A stretch of 64,000 nucleotides of DNA from CAMDBL01 sp964498125 (GCA_964498125.1 CAZCGE010000027.1:1-64000), one strand, 5' to 3'; positions 33,621 to 43,769 are shown, numbered from the stretch's first letter. A program made the numbers and translations. The notes: a model not told the origin generated them from the sequence alone.

Positions 33621-34076
33621 TCAGCCAGCCTTCTTGATCTGCTCGAAGGACTTGGTCGCGGCCGTATTCACGGTCTCGATCGTCTGCTGGGCAACCTTGC
33701 TCGACAGCTCGAACAGCTCCTTGCTCTGCGCGCTGGCAATGGCCATCTGCTGCTGGAAGAAGTTGGCCTGCAGGCGGATGGCTTCCGGCAACGTGCGCGC
33801 CCGGGCGATGGCCTGGGCAGCGTCAAAGACGGCCTCGGTGTTGGCGGCGGCGTTGTTCATCACCTTGTCGCCGATCGCCTTGGCGCCGGCATGACCGGCC
33901 AACATGACCTCTTCCATCGCCACGGCACCGTCCTTGGCAACGGCACTCAACTTGACATATGCCTCACGCGTCTTGGCGACGCCCTCTTCGGCAAAGGCCT
34001 GCACATTCTCGGGAATGCGGGCGTCCTTGGTGGCGTTGAACATGTCCTGGGCCTGGCGGGTGAATTGGTCGTTCAT
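33621..34076 (-). CDS. Phasin-family protein
   Basis: 151 aa from ATG 34076 with AAAGGA 7 nt upstream; the frame upstream is not conserved-looking. Phasin coats polyhydroxyalkanoate granules. All-helical: VQAFAEEGVAKTREAYVKL, DAAQAIARARTLPEAIRLQA, NFFQQQMAIASAQSKELFEL, VAQQTIETVNTAATKSFEQI match the phasin_2 pattern. Its own terminator follows. A dyad at 34181-34206 could be its regulator site. No phaC is in the window. Confidence 0.93.
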   Translation of the reverse strand: MNDQFTRQAQDMFNATKDARIPENVQAFAEEGVAKTREAYVKLSAVAKDGAVAMEEVMLAGHAGAKAIGDKVMNNAAANTEAVFDAAQAIARARTLPEAIRLQANFFQQQMAIASAQSKELFELSSKVAQQTIETVNTAATKSFEQIKKAG

Positions 34077-34180
34077 GGCTTGGTCCTTTGGGTCGAGGGA
34101 GATGGATGATAGACGGCTTTGGAACTGTCGCGCGGCCTTCACTGCCACCTGCGCACAGATGATATAGTCGAAATTATTGT

Positions 34181-34206
34181 GCAGCGCAACATGAATTGTG
34201 CGCTGC
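34181..34206. promoter_or_regulatory. Candidate operator upstream of the phasin gene
   Basis: GCAGCGCA and TGCGCTGC form a perfect 8-bp dyad with a 10-nt spacer, preceded by TTGT; AT-rich DNA surrounds it in the divergent phasin/argG gap. TGC/GCA-rich dyads are bound by PhaR, the PHA-sensing repressor of phasin genes, in other alphaproteobacteria. The match is by type only. Confidence 0.45.
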
Positions 34207-34349
34207 GGTATGAAATTCGTTAAATTTTATGGAATTTGAGGAGCTTACCAGACCATCGCCGCTGCAATCCCGACCAAGGCGCTTGCCCGCCACCTGCTTG
34301 GAACCTATAGGGGTCGCCACATCCTCAGCTCGCCGACAGGACGATCCCC

Positions 34350-35612
<1,263 letters not shown>

Positions 35613-35881
35613 GGTGCGCAACCCATTCTACAGCGTGACGCCGACGACAAAGACTGGCGTGCTGCGCTCATGAACGCCGAGATCGTGGGGTTCAACGATA
35701 GGCGCGGCGGACGTTTTTCCGCTGCACCTGAACGCGCCGGACCCCGGCTGGCAGTCTCACCCCGTCCACAACTTCTGCCTTCCCCCGGTCAACTTATTCA
35801 TGACCAGTTCATGGCGTCCATGAAACACTGCCGACAAGCCCAGGCTACGAGAGCCCTCAAGAGAAAACAAGGAGAGGTCCG

Positions 35882-36148
35882 ATGAAGGTACACCTTGCCG
35901 CGATTGGTTTTTTGGCCGTGACTGCGAGTTCAGCATCCGCGCAGTTCGTCCTTTCGCCCTGGGCGCGCGACAGCCACCCCTATGCACACCGCCACCACAG
36001 AGTCTGCCAGGACAAGGCCCACCGCTTGCACGACTTCGAGCGCCGCTCAGCCCGCGACGGCTTCATTTCGCACCGCGAGCGCCGCATCATGCGCGAACTG
36101 CAGTATGATCTCGACCGTACGTGTGGCCGCTATCGCTGGCGTGGGTGA
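35882..36148 (+). CDS. Small exported basic protein
   Basis: 88 aa with AAGGAGAGG 3-8 nt before the ATG. Signal peptide at 1-20 (FLAVTASSASAQ). The mature part is His/Arg-rich (HPYAHRHHRVCQDKAHRLHD, RDGFISHRERRIMRELQYDL) with two Cys and resembles small periplasmic proteins of unknown role. A terminator follows at 36196. The 269 nt before it, after argG, show no gene. Confidence 0.75.
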   Translation: MKVHLAAIGFLAVTASSASAQFVLSPWARDSHPYAHRHHRVCQDKAHRLHDFERRSARDGFISHRERRIMRELQYDLDRTCGRYRWRG

Positions 36149-36195
36149 TGCACGCTTGGCGATGCCCACGCGCTAAGCCGCTTTGTAGCCGACGA

Positions 36196-36226
36196 ACGCC
36201 CACCTGGCTCCGCCAAGTGGGCGTTT
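36196..36226 (+). terminator. Rho-independent terminator
   Basis: ACGCCCACCTGG and CCAAGTGGGCG pair around CTCCG and are followed by TTTT. It lies 48 nt after the small exported protein gene; on the other strand there is no T-run. Confidence 0.85.
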
Positions 36227-36270
36227 TCCGTCACCAATGTCATAAACGCCGGACCAGGGGCCGTGCATCG

Positions 36271-37566
36271 TCACGACGCCTCTGCCAGCAGCTCGGCGCC
36301 ATAGCTGCGTGCCAGAATCTTGGCGCGATCCCAAAGACCGTCGACGATCTGGTCCAGAATCGGGGCCGCAAGCCCCTCGCGCCGGCAATCGTGCAGCAAT
36401 CCCAGAGCTTCGCCGGGTAGCCTGGCCAACAGATCACGGACATGGACGAGCGCGCGTTCCGGCGCGAATGCCGCTGTCTCTGCGAACAGCTGCCAGTGGC
36501 GCGGCGTGACCTCGTCCATGGCATAGTGCCCACCGATTTTCATCGCCAGTTTCACGCCCTTGTCCTTGCCCATGTAGGGCAGGTAGCTGCTGAGATCGTA
36601 GAGCGGCGCCAGCCGAACTTGTTTCTTGGCCGCCAGTAGAAGTGAATAGTTCTTGGCATGCGCGTCGGTACCGCCGATCACGAAGTTGAAGGCGAGGGCG
36701 CGCACGAACCGGTCTCGATCCTCCACTGCCGCCGATGACGCCTGCTGTAACAGCTGCATGATGCGCAGCGCCGTCGGACCTTCCTCGTTCTCGTATTTGT
36801 GCCGCGGATGCATGCCAAGGGCCTGGCACATATCCTCCTGATGCAAACGCACGATCTGGCGGCTGGCATTGCGCGGGCGATCGTAGCGGGTGCTGCAGAT
36901 CACCGGCATGCCGCCGACGGTCAACATCTCGCTCTCCGCCACCCGTAACCCTGCCCGCGCCGCGAGCTTCAGGCAAAAATGCTCGTTTTCCGGCATGCCG
37001 TCGCGCTGATCGGCCAAAGGTTTCAAAATATGTGTTGTCGGCCGGCGCCCGCGCGGGATGCCCCAGCGCCCGTTCTCGCGATAGAGCGCGGTCTTGGCCT
37101 GCGCGCCCGCGAGGCTGAATTGCCCACCCGTTGCATTGAGCCGCGAACGTCCGGAATTGGTGGCAAGTTGGTTGATCAGCGTTTCAAACCGATTGTCGTC
37201 GAGCCACTCGATATCGTCCTGGCTTTGAGCCGTGGCAATTTTTTCGGACGTCATGAACTGGATCGCCCCTGGGCAATCCTCGCCAACCGCCGCAAGCAGC
37301 GCAAAGCAATTCCCCGCCGAGACCTGATGTCGCTTGCCCCATTCGTTGAGCGTGAGTTCGTTGTCGGGGAGCAGCCCCCACATGAAAGCCGAGATCAGCG
37401 CATCCTCGTGCTCCACCCGGTCGAGCGGCATCGACAGTGAAAGTGGAATAGCGGTGGGAGCTGTTTGCCAAGCCTGCTCGTAGCGCAGCGTCAGACGGTT
37501 ATCGTTCTGAATGACGGTACCCAGTCGGCGACCATGCATGAGAACAATGAGCTCGCGCGTGGCCAT
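36271..37566 (-). CDS. hipA: HipA-family serine/threonine kinase toxin
   Basis: 431 aa. N-terminal subdomain about 1-105 (ELIVLMHGRRLGTVIQ, LSMPLDRVEH, FMWGLLPDNE), then the kinase: GGQFSLAGAQAKTALY (P-loop-like), FVIGGTDAHAKNYSLLL (catalytic Asp) and LAPLYDLSSYLPY (metal-binding Asp). Family members phosphorylate aminoacyl-tRNA synthetases and cause growth arrest. It starts 2 bp after hipB. Full length and apparently intact. Confidence 0.93.
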   Translation of the reverse strand: MATRELIVLMHGRRLGTVIQNDNRLTLRYEQAWQTAPTAIPLSLSMPLDRVEHEDALISAFMWGLLPDNELTLNEWGKRHQVSAGNCFALLAAVGEDCPGAIQFMTSEKIATAQSQDDIEWLDDNRFETLINQLATNSGRSRLNATGGQFSLAGAQAKTALYRENGRWGIPRGRRPTTHILKPLADQRDGMPENEHFCLKLAARAGLRVAESEMLTVGGMPVICSTRYDRPRNASRQIVRLHQEDMCQALGMHPRHKYENEEGPTALRIMQLLQQASSAAVEDRDRFVRALAFNFVIGGTDAHAKNYSLLLAAKKQVRLAPLYDLSSYLPYMGKDKGVKLAMKIGGHYAMDEVTPRHWQLFAETAAFAPERALVHVRDLLARLPGEALGLLHDCRREGLAAPILDQIVDGLWDRAKILARSYGAELLAEAS

Positions 37567-37568
37567 CG

Positions 37569-37907
37569 TCAGCGCCGCCTGCCGCCGACGATGCTGTCGA
37601 TATCGATCGAGTCATCGGGCAGCGGCTCGTCGAAGACCACCTCGGGCGCCACCTGCGCCACGACAGCCTTTGCAGCGAGAGCCTGCTGGTCGACCACCTC
37701 GATGACAAGTTCCAGCGCTGCCATGATACGCAGGACAAGACCGACGTGAGCTGTGTCCTTGCCCCGCTCGATCTCCGAGATCTTCGCTTGGTGCATTCCG
37801 GCAAGGACGGCAAGCTCCGCTTGCGTCAGGCCACGTGCCTTGCGGGCAGCTCTTATAGCTGATCCGATATCAGATGGGGTCAGGACGGTAGGCATTTTAT
37901 ATCGCAT
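37569..37907 (-). CDS. hipB: HipB-family antitoxin
   Basis: 112 aa from ATG 37907 (or 108 from ATG 37895; neither has a good ribosome site). HTH_3 domain: IGSAIRAARKARGLTQAELA, VLAGMHQAKISEIERGKDTA. The acidic tail (FDEPLPDDSIDIDSIVGG) should face HipA. The TATC-N6-GATA dyad at 37900 straddles the first ATG, fitting autorepression of hipBA. Confidence 0.92.
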   Translation of the reverse strand: MRYKMPTVLTPSDIGSAIRAARKARGLTQAELAVLAGMHQAKISEIERGKDTAHVGLVLRIMAALELVIEVVDQQALAAKAVVAQVAPEVVFDEPLPDDSIDIDSIVGGRRR

Positions 37908-38060
37908 ATGATATTTAAAGGTGGTCAGATGCTGTTATATATCACATCGGATATCAAAAATCTATATCATAACGAGTATATCGGCGTGGGACGCTAGGCA
38001 AAATACTCGATAGAGTATAATGCGAGAGTGCGAATCTAGATTATATCCGATACGGTATAT
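37900..38060. promoter_or_regulatory. hipBA promoter with an array of dyad operators
   Basis: AT-rich region between the end of the hydroxyacid oxidase gene and hipB. TATC-N6-GATA occurs at 37900-37913 and 37940-37953; ATACTC-GATA-GAGTAT, a perfect dyad, at 38003-38018; related weaker sites near 37965 and 38043-38060. HipB proteins bind TATCC-N8-GGATA-like dyads, so these are probably its operators. Confidence 0.7.
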
Positions 38061-38062
38061 TT

Positions 38063-39229
38063 CTAGTCCGACAGGCCATGCCTCCCAACCTCGCTGATAA
38101 ACTCCGGACCCAGTGACGCTAAGTCCGTGGCGCCGATATGCACCATCACGCGGTCGATCTCGTCGCGGAAGATCTCCAGCGCCTTGGTGGCGCCCGCACG
38201 TCCGCCTGCCGTCACACCGTACAGCGTCGGCCGGCCCTGGAAGACGTACTTGGCGCCGAGGCACAGCGCCGTGACCACGTCCGAGCCGCGGCGGATGCCG
38301 CTGTCGAACATCACCGTCGTCTTGCCGCCGACGGCGGCGACCACCGACGGCAGCGCCTCGATCGCCGCCGGCGCCCGGTCGAGCTGACGACCACCATGGT
38401 TCGAGACAATGATGCCGTCGGCCCCGGCAGCGACCGCGCGCTCGGCCTCGCTGGCGTCCATGATGCCTTTGATCACGAACTTGCCCGGAAACAGCCGGCG
38501 GCACATCTCGACATCGCTCCACAGCACCGGCGTCGGCATCTGCCTGGTCTGGAAATCCAGCACGTCGTCGACCGTGGCGCCAGCCGGTGCATAGGGCGCC
38601 CAGTTCGGCTGCGTTGGCATGCCATGGGTGAGATACTCCGCCATCCAGGCCGGATGCAGCAGCGCTTCGAGCATGGTCCTGAACGACAGGCGCAGCGGGC
38701 GCACGAAGCCATTGCGCAGATTGCGCTCGCGCTTGGAGCTGACCGGCACATCGATTGTCAGCACCAGCGTCGAAAGACCCGCGGCGGCGGCGCGCCGGAT
38801 CATATCCTCGGAGATCTTGCGATCGCTTGCGACATAGAGCTGGTACCAGCCATGCTGAGGCGCCACGCGTCCCAGCTCCTCGATCGAGCCGGTCGAGGCG
38901 CCCGACATGATGACGGGCACGTTGGCGTCGCGCGCGGCCTCCGCCAGCATCATGTCGGCGCCGCGCCGGAACAGGCCGGCCAGCCCCGTCGGCGCGATAC
39001 CAACCGGGCCGGAATAGTTCCGCCCGAACAGAGCCACGGTCTGATCGCGCGTCGTGGCGTCGGCGAAGAAGCGCGGCCGCAGCCGTATGTCGCGAAAGGC
39101 CGCGGTATTGCGCGCCAGCCCAACTTCGTCCTCGACACCACCTTCGATGAAATCGAAGGCGATCTTCGGCAGGCGGCGTTTAGCGATCCGCCGCAGGTCG
39201 TCGATGTTGATGGCGTTGGGCAAGGTCAA
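38063..39229 (-). CDS. FMN-dependent alpha-hydroxyacid oxidase/dehydrogenase (LldD-like)
   Basis: 388 aa. TIM-barrel flavoprotein oxidising L-lactate, mandelate or a related 2-hydroxyacid. PVGIAPTGLAGLFRRGADMM and YQLYVASDRK are early blocks; the catalytic His and Arg are in GIIVSNHGGRQLDRAPA, and FMN phosphate binding is in MFDSGIRRGSDVVTAL. Members often deliver electrons to quinone at the membrane. The exact acid cannot be assigned. It is 45 bp after the serine hydrolase gene. Confidence 0.9.
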   Translation of the reverse strand: MTLPNAINIDDLRRIAKRRLPKIAFDFIEGGVEDEVGLARNTAAFRDIRLRPRFFADATTRDQTVALFGRNYSGPVGIAPTGLAGLFRRGADMMLAEAARDANVPVIMSGASTGSIEELGRVAPQHGWYQLYVASDRKISEDMIRRAAAAGLSTLVLTIDVPVSSKRERNLRNGFVRPLRLSFRTMLEALLHPAWMAEYLTHGMPTQPNWAPYAPAGATVDDVLDFQTRQMPTPVLWSDVEMCRRLFPGKFVIKGIMDASEAERAVAAGADGIIVSNHGGRQLDRAPAAIEALPSVVAAVGGKTTVMFDSGIRRGSDVVTALCLGAKYVFQGRPTLYGVTAGGRAGATKALEIFRDEIDRVMVHIGATDLASLGPEFISEVGRHGLSD

Positions 39230-39274
39230 AGTGGCACCTGTTCAGCTGGGTGAATCAATCGTCCGTGAGGATGC

Positions 39275-40501
39275 TCAGTCCACGATCGCCTGGTAGACGA
39301 GCCCGCGGATCAGTTGGCGATAGCGCAGGCGAAGCAGGCCCGGCGCCGCCGCCATGAACACGCAGGTCATCTGCTCGGCCGGATCGACCCAGAAGTACGT
39401 GCCATAGACGCCCGACCAATAGAAATCGCCCTCCGAGCCGGGGATCGCCGAGATGCCTGACTGGCGGCGCACCGCAAAGCCCAGGCCGAAGCCATAGCCC
39501 ATGGCCGAAGGATCCATCGTATCGGCGATGCGCCGGCCCTGATCGGGCGCCAGGTGGTCGGATGCCATCAGCTCCACGGTCTTGGGTCCCAGTACGCGCG
39601 CGCCGTCGAGCTCGCCGGATTGGAACAGCATCTCGGTGAAGCGTAGATAGTCCGTGGTCGTCGATATGGCGCCTCCGCCACCACTGTCCCATTGCATGCG
39701 CTCGGTCGTGGCGTGGTGGATCTGCTGCGGCGCGCCGGTCAGCGGGTCCTTTGCGAAGCAGCGGGCATAACGTCCGGCCTTCTCCGGCGCGAGGGCAAAA
39801 CCGGTGTCATCCATGCCGAGCGGCGCCCACAGCCGCGCCCGCAGCGTCTCGCGCAAGGGCTTCTTGGTGATCGCCTCGACGACGAGGCCGAGCACATCGG
39901 AGGAGAAGCCATATTCCCAGGCCGTGCCCGGATCAAACAGCAGCGGTGACTTGGACAGTGCGTCGAGAAACTCCTCGGACGACAGCTTGACCGCCGCCAC
40001 GATCGAGGACCCTGGGTACAACTTGTGCGCGGCGCTCTGGCCACGGTCGCGATAGGTCAGTCCCGAGGTGTGCCGCAACAAATCCTGGATGGTCGGGATG
40101 CGCTCGGGCGCGCGCGTCTCCACCTTGGCAGGATCAAGGCTGATCGCCACTTTCAGCGCGGCCAGCTGCGGCAAATATTTCGAGACCGGGTCGGCGAGCA
40201 GAAGCAGGCCCTCCTCCATCAACTGCATGATGACCGTGGACACCATGGCCTTGGTCATCGACGCGACCGAGAAGATGGCATCGGTCTGCATCGGCGCGCT
40301 GGTCTGCGGATCGCGCGCTCCGAACGCTTCCAGATACGCCAACCGGCCCGCGCGCGTGATGCCGACTACGGCGCCGGGCAGCAAGCCCGAGGCGATCTCG
40401 CGCTCGAGCGCGGTGCGGATGCGGCCGAGCCGGACCGCCGACAGCCCGACATCGCCGGGTTCGGCCCGCTCAAATCCCGCACTCTCTTCTGCCTTGGCCA
40501 T
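39275..40501 (-). CDS. Serine hydrolase of the class C beta-lactamase / esterase fold
   Basis: 408 aa from ATG 40501. SxxK motif SMTK at residues 81-84 with the nucleophile Ser; the second motif is Tyr in WEYGFSSD; the third is probably HxG-like near YWSGVYGTYFW. No signal peptide, so it resembles cytoplasmic EstB-type esterases more than secreted beta-lactamases. LLRHTSGLTY and PLGMDDTGFAL are family blocks. Antibiotic resistance should not be assumed. Confidence 0.88.
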   Translation of the reverse strand: MAKAEESAGFERAEPGDVGLSAVRLGRIRTALEREIASGLLPGAVVGITRAGRLAYLEAFGARDPQTSAPMQTDAIFSVASMTKAMVSTVIMQLMEEGLLLLADPVSKYLPQLAALKVAISLDPAKVETRAPERIPTIQDLLRHTSGLTYRDRGQSAAHKLYPGSSIVAAVKLSSEEFLDALSKSPLLFDPGTAWEYGFSSDVLGLVVEAITKKPLRETLRARLWAPLGMDDTGFALAPEKAGRYARCFAKDPLTGAPQQIHHATTERMQWDSGGGGAISTTTDYLRFTEMLFQSGELDGARVLGPKTVELMASDHLAPDQGRRIADTMDPSAMGYGFGLGFAVRRQSGISAIPGSEGDFYWSGVYGTYFWVDPAEQMTCVFMAAAPGLLRLRYRQLIRGLVYQAIVD

Positions 40502-40555
40502 GCGCTTGCTCCCGCTGCTTTGGACAATTTTCTGCAGAGTAGCGGATACCGCAGT

Positions 40556-40595
40556 CAAAAAGAAAGCGCCGCCGAAGCTTTTGCCCCGGCGGCGC
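40556..40595 (-). terminator. Rho-independent terminator of amt
   Basis: On the minus strand GCGCCGCCG and CGGCGGCGC pair around GGGCAAAAGCTT and are followed by TTTCTTTTT. It lies 30 nt after the amt stop codon. Confidence 0.93.
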
Positions 40596-40624
40596 GCGAT
40601 GTCTGACATGCATTTCGGCTGGAT

Positions 40625-41851
40625 TTACGCCGCGCGCATGTCCTGCTCCGGCGTGGCGCTGATCTTGTGAATCGCCAGATCCGCGCCCAGCCGCTCGTCG
40701 TCCGGCTCGAGACGCAATCCGCCGCAACGATGGATCAGACCGAAGACGAAGCTGCCGGCGAGGTAGCCGAACAGCGCGCCGCCGCAGCTACCGATCAGCT
40801 GGGCCCAGAACGTGACGCCGCCCATGCCACCCAGGGCTTTCAAGCCAAAGATGCCGCAGGCGATGCCGCCCCACAGGCCGCACAGCCCATGCAGCGCCCA
40901 CACGCCGAGCACGTCGTCGATCTTCCAGCGGTTGGTCGTGACCTGGAACATGGTGACGAAGATGATGCCCGCCACGCCGCCGGTCAGCAACGCACCGACC
41001 GGATGCATGACGTCGGACCCCGCGCATATCGCAACCAGGCCCGCCAGCGCGCCGTTGTGTACGAAGCCCGGATCATTCTTGCCCACGACCATCGCGGTCA
41101 GGATGCCACCGCACATCGCCATCAGCGAGTTGAGCGCCACCAGCCCCGAAACGCCCTTGAGGCTCTGCGCGCTCATGACATTGAACCCGAACCAGCCGAT
41201 GCACAGCAGCCACGAGCCCATGGCGAGCCATGGAATAGACGACGGCGGAATGCCCATCGAGCGGCCGTCCTTGCCGTAGCGGCCGATGCGCGGCCCCAGC
41301 TTTCGCACGGCGGCAAAGCCGGCCCAACCACCGAAGGCGTGCACGACGATCGAACCGGCGAAATCCTTGAACTCCGCGCCGAGCCTGGGCACGAAGAAGG
41401 ATTCCTGGATGCCGAAGTTCTTGTTCCAGATGATGCCTTCCATGAACGGATAGAACAGCCCCACCAGCATGGCGGTGCCGACCATCTGGCCGCCGAACTT
41501 GGCGCGTTCGGCGATGCCGCCGGAGACGATGGCGGGCACGGCGGCGGCAAAGGTGCACAGGAAGAAGAATTTGACCAGGCTCAGGCCCTGCGGGTCGAAG
41601 CCCGACATGCCGCCCGAAATGGCCTCGGCACTGACCAGGAAGCTGACGCCATAGGCAACCGAGTAGCCGATGAAGAAATAAACCACGGTCGAGATGGCCA
41701 AATCGACCAGGATCTTGCACAGCGCGTTGACCTGGTTCTTATGACGGACCGTGCCGACCTCCAGGAACGCAAACCCGCCGTGCATGGCGAACACCAGGAT
41801 CGCCCCCATCAGCAGGAAAAAGACGTCGCTACTTTGTTGTAGTTGCTCCAT
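40625..41851 (-). CDS. amt: Ammonium transporter
   Basis: 408 aa, about eleven membrane helices, trimeric inner-membrane channel. Conduction His in VVHAFGGWAGFAAV and WALHGLCGLWGG; the AmtB blocks GTAMLVGLFYPFMEG and NGALAGLVAICAGSD are present. The cytoplasmic tail is short and polar. The PII gene glnK, which usually precedes amt and blocks it under high nitrogen, is not adjacent. Its terminator is at 40556. Confidence 0.95.
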   Translation of the reverse strand: MEQLQQSSDVFFLLMGAILVFAMHGGFAFLEVGTVRHKNQVNALCKILVDLAISTVVYFFIGYSVAYGVSFLVSAEAISGGMSGFDPQGLSLVKFFFLCTFAAAVPAIVSGGIAERAKFGGQMVGTAMLVGLFYPFMEGIIWNKNFGIQESFFVPRLGAEFKDFAGSIVVHAFGGWAGFAAVRKLGPRIGRYGKDGRSMGIPPSSIPWLAMGSWLLCIGWFGFNVMSAQSLKGVSGLVALNSLMAMCGGILTAMVVGKNDPGFVHNGALAGLVAICAGSDVMHPVGALLTGGVAGIIFVTMFQVTTNRWKIDDVLGVWALHGLCGLWGGIACGIFGLKALGGMGGVTFWAQLIGSCGGALFGYLAGSFVFGLIHRCGGLRLEPDDERLGADLAIHKISATPEQDMRAA

Positions 41852-42002
41852 GCCCCTCGCTCCCGTCGCGCAATGTTAATTTTTATGCCGTCGCCGCGTC
41901 TCTCAGCGATCTGCACACGTCGGCAGCATTAAGATCAAGAATTGCGCCTGGAGGCAATATCTGCCTCAGCTCTGTCTGCAAGCAATGAGGCGCATTGCGG
42001 CC

Positions 42003-42911
42003 TCAGCGCACCCGCCGCGGATTGAGGTAGAGGTCGGCCTCTTGCTTCTCGATCTTCGGCGCCGCCTTGCCGGCCGCGACGCCCTTTGCCAGCTGCTTCA
42101 CATGCCGGCGGCAGGGTTTGTTGAACGACAGCATGCCGACGAACAGCTTGAGCACCGCCAGCAACCGTTTATCGGCATGCTCGGCCAGCACCTTGCATTT
42201 CCACAAACCACCGAGCGAGATCAACTTGCCATCGAGCAGGCCAATGCGGTTGCCCACCCCGTCGTACACCGAGTAGTCCTGGCCGAAGGAGATCAAATCC
42301 TGCTTGATGCGGTAGAACTTGAGGTGGCTGTCGTCCATCAGGAAAAACGAGAAGTGTTCGGGCATCATTGGCCACTTGTTGGCCGAGCGCTCGACATAGA
42401 CGATTTGGTCGTGGTCGCCGGTGTTGACGGAGTATGAGACGACCGGCAGCCCGCGTGCGCCGACCGTCTGCTGCACGGAGCGGCCGAGCATCAGGTCCAT
42501 GGTGCCGTGCCAGTTCAACTTCTCGCCGAACAGCTTGAAGACGAGGCGCTTGTCGAACCCCGTCTTTGTGGTCCACAGGTCCGCGCGATAGCCGAGCAGG
42601 CCAGTGCGCTCGCCGTCCTCGATGATCTCGGCGAAGACGTCCATGTCGGAGGTGAACTGGCGCGATTTGGCCTTGTTGCGCGCATGCCTGTAGAAGCCGA
42701 ACTCGATCGAGTTGAGGTTGGTGATCCAGACATCGACCGTGAAGCGGTGGTAGCGGTCCTTGACCTTGGCGGCCTCGGCTTTTTTCTGCCGCGCGTTGTC
42801 GTTGGTGGCTGGCTTGGCGTCGGCAGCCCCGGCATCGACGATGGCCGCTAACCGCTTCGGTTTCACATCGGCGGCTTGGCGCGGAACCTCGGCAGCTGTG
42901 CTCTTCGACAT
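42003..42911 (-). CDS. Uncharacterised protein, possibly LURP/tubby-like fold
   Basis: 302 aa. A charged, disordered N-terminus (Ala/Lys-rich to about residue 50) precedes a beta-rich domain: FTVDVWITNLNSIEFGFYRH, then FYRIKQDLISFGQDYSVYDG and NRIGLLDGKLISLGGLWKCK. The last blocks resemble the strand pattern of LURP-one/tubby C-terminal domains (membrane phospholipid binding), but this is recognition by eye. Basic C-terminus. No operon partner. Confidence 0.5.
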   Translation of the reverse strand: MSKSTAAEVPRQAADVKPKRLAAIVDAGAADAKPATNDNARQKKAEAAKVKDRYHRFTVDVWITNLNSIEFGFYRHARNKAKSRQFTSDMDVFAEIIEDGERTGLLGYRADLWTTKTGFDKRLVFKLFGEKLNWHGTMDLMLGRSVQQTVGARGLPVVSYSVNTGDHDQIVYVERSANKWPMMPEHFSFFLMDDSHLKFYRIKQDLISFGQDYSVYDGVGNRIGLLDGKLISLGGLWKCKVLAEHADKRLLAVLKLFVGMLSFNKPCRRHVKQLAKGVAAGKAAPKIEKQEADLYLNPRRVR

Positions 42912-43078
42912 GGGTTTCTCCCAGGGTTGGCACGCGCAACGAGGTGGCGAATCACTTGCGAGCCTAGCACCGGCGGCTGTGGATAAGTGTCCGAGGCCGA
43001 TTTGCCTGTTCAGAACTGTCTGGGTGGCCGCAGGAATTATCCAGGACGTGATCCCGGGCGGCCATGACGCGTGGCGCC

Positions 43079-43122
43079 TAATGCCAACCTTCTTGGGTCA
43101 ATACCCATGAAGGTTGGTATTA
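43079..43122 (-). terminator. Long hairpin at the higA stop codon
   Basis: TAATACCAACCTTC and GAAGGTTGGCATTA (minus strand) flank a second pair, TGGGT and ACCCA; the stem begins at the TAA stop. It has no T-run after it, so it may be an mRNA stabiliser or a small mobile palindrome rather than a classic terminator. Confidence 0.5.
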
Positions 43123-43416
43123 AACGGCCTGCAAAGCCTTTTGGACTGCCTTGGGCGCGCGTTCGATGACGAGAAGATAAGCCCGTGTCGGTCCCTCCGG
43201 CTGGCGCGAACCTTGTTCCCAATGGCGCAACGTGTTGACGCTGAACCCGAACCGACCCGCGAACTCCTGCTGTGTCATGCCCAAACCCGCCCGGATCGCC
43301 TTCACATCGATCTTCTCGGGCACATGGACGCGATAGGCGCTCTCGTCCGCCTTGCCCTCGGCATAGTCCAAAGCTTGCCGAAGGCCGCGTCGGATACTGT
43401 TGGCAACCTTGCTCAT
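43120..43416 (-). CDS. HTH antitoxin (HigA/NadS-like)
   Basis: 98 aa. HTH_3 domain in the middle: IRAGLGMTQQEFAGRFGFSV and NTLRHWEQGSRQPEGP. RVHVPEKIDVKAIR before it is common in this antitoxin group. It overlaps the toxin stop by 4 bp (toxin first). The stop codon is part of a long hairpin. Confidence 0.9.
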   Translation of the reverse strand: MSKVANSIRRGLRQALDYAEGKADESAYRVHVPEKIDVKAIRAGLGMTQQEFAGRFGFSVNTLRHWEQGSRQPEGPTRAYLLVIERAPKAVQKALQAV

Positions 43417-43769
43417 GGTTTTCTCCTCTTGAATCCCTCGACCAGCAGCGCCGTAAGCTGGCGGAAATCATTGCGATCCTGCTGGCTCAAATCGGCCCGC
43501 GTGTTCTTGGCGTAGGCGGTGAGCGCGAAGAGCGGCATGCCGGCGTCGTGATGAAAATAGATCACCCGCGCACCGCCGCGCTTGCCGCGACCCTCCAAAC
43601 CCCACCGCAGCTTGCGCACGCCGCCCGTTCCGCGAAGCAGCTCGCCGGAGGTAGGGTTGTAGGCGAGGTAATTCACCAGAAAGGCCCGCTCCTCATCGGT
43701 CATGAGCTTGCGAGTCGCAGACAGGAACTCCGGGGTCTCGACGACGCTGATCGGAACCGTTCGAGCCAT
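43413..43769 (-). CDS. RelE/HigB-type toxin
   Basis: 118 aa. ETPEFLSATRKLMTDEERA and then GTGGVRKLRWGLEGRGKRGG, ARVIYFHHDAGMPLFALTAY, KNTRADLSQQDRNDFRQL form the RelE/HigB-like fold. Ribosome-dependent mRNA interferase by family. Complete and coupled to its antitoxin. The 184 nt upstream, to yggS, hold no gene. Confidence 0.9.
   Translation of the reverse strand: MARTVPISVVETPEFLSATRKLMTDEERAFLVNYLAYNPTSGELLRGTGGVRKLRWGLEGRGKRGGARVIYFHHDAGMPLFALTAYAKNTRADLSQQDRNDFRQLTALLVEGFKRRKP

Noticed and set aside
38138..39253. 371-codon plus-strand frame
   Set aside because: Antisense to the FMN hydroxyacid oxidase gene.
39275..40501. Antibiotic-resistance beta-lactamase
   Set aside because: The SxxK fold is shared with esterases, there is no signal peptide, and there is no resistance context.
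40667..41842. 391-codon plus-strand frame
   Set aside because: Antisense to amt.
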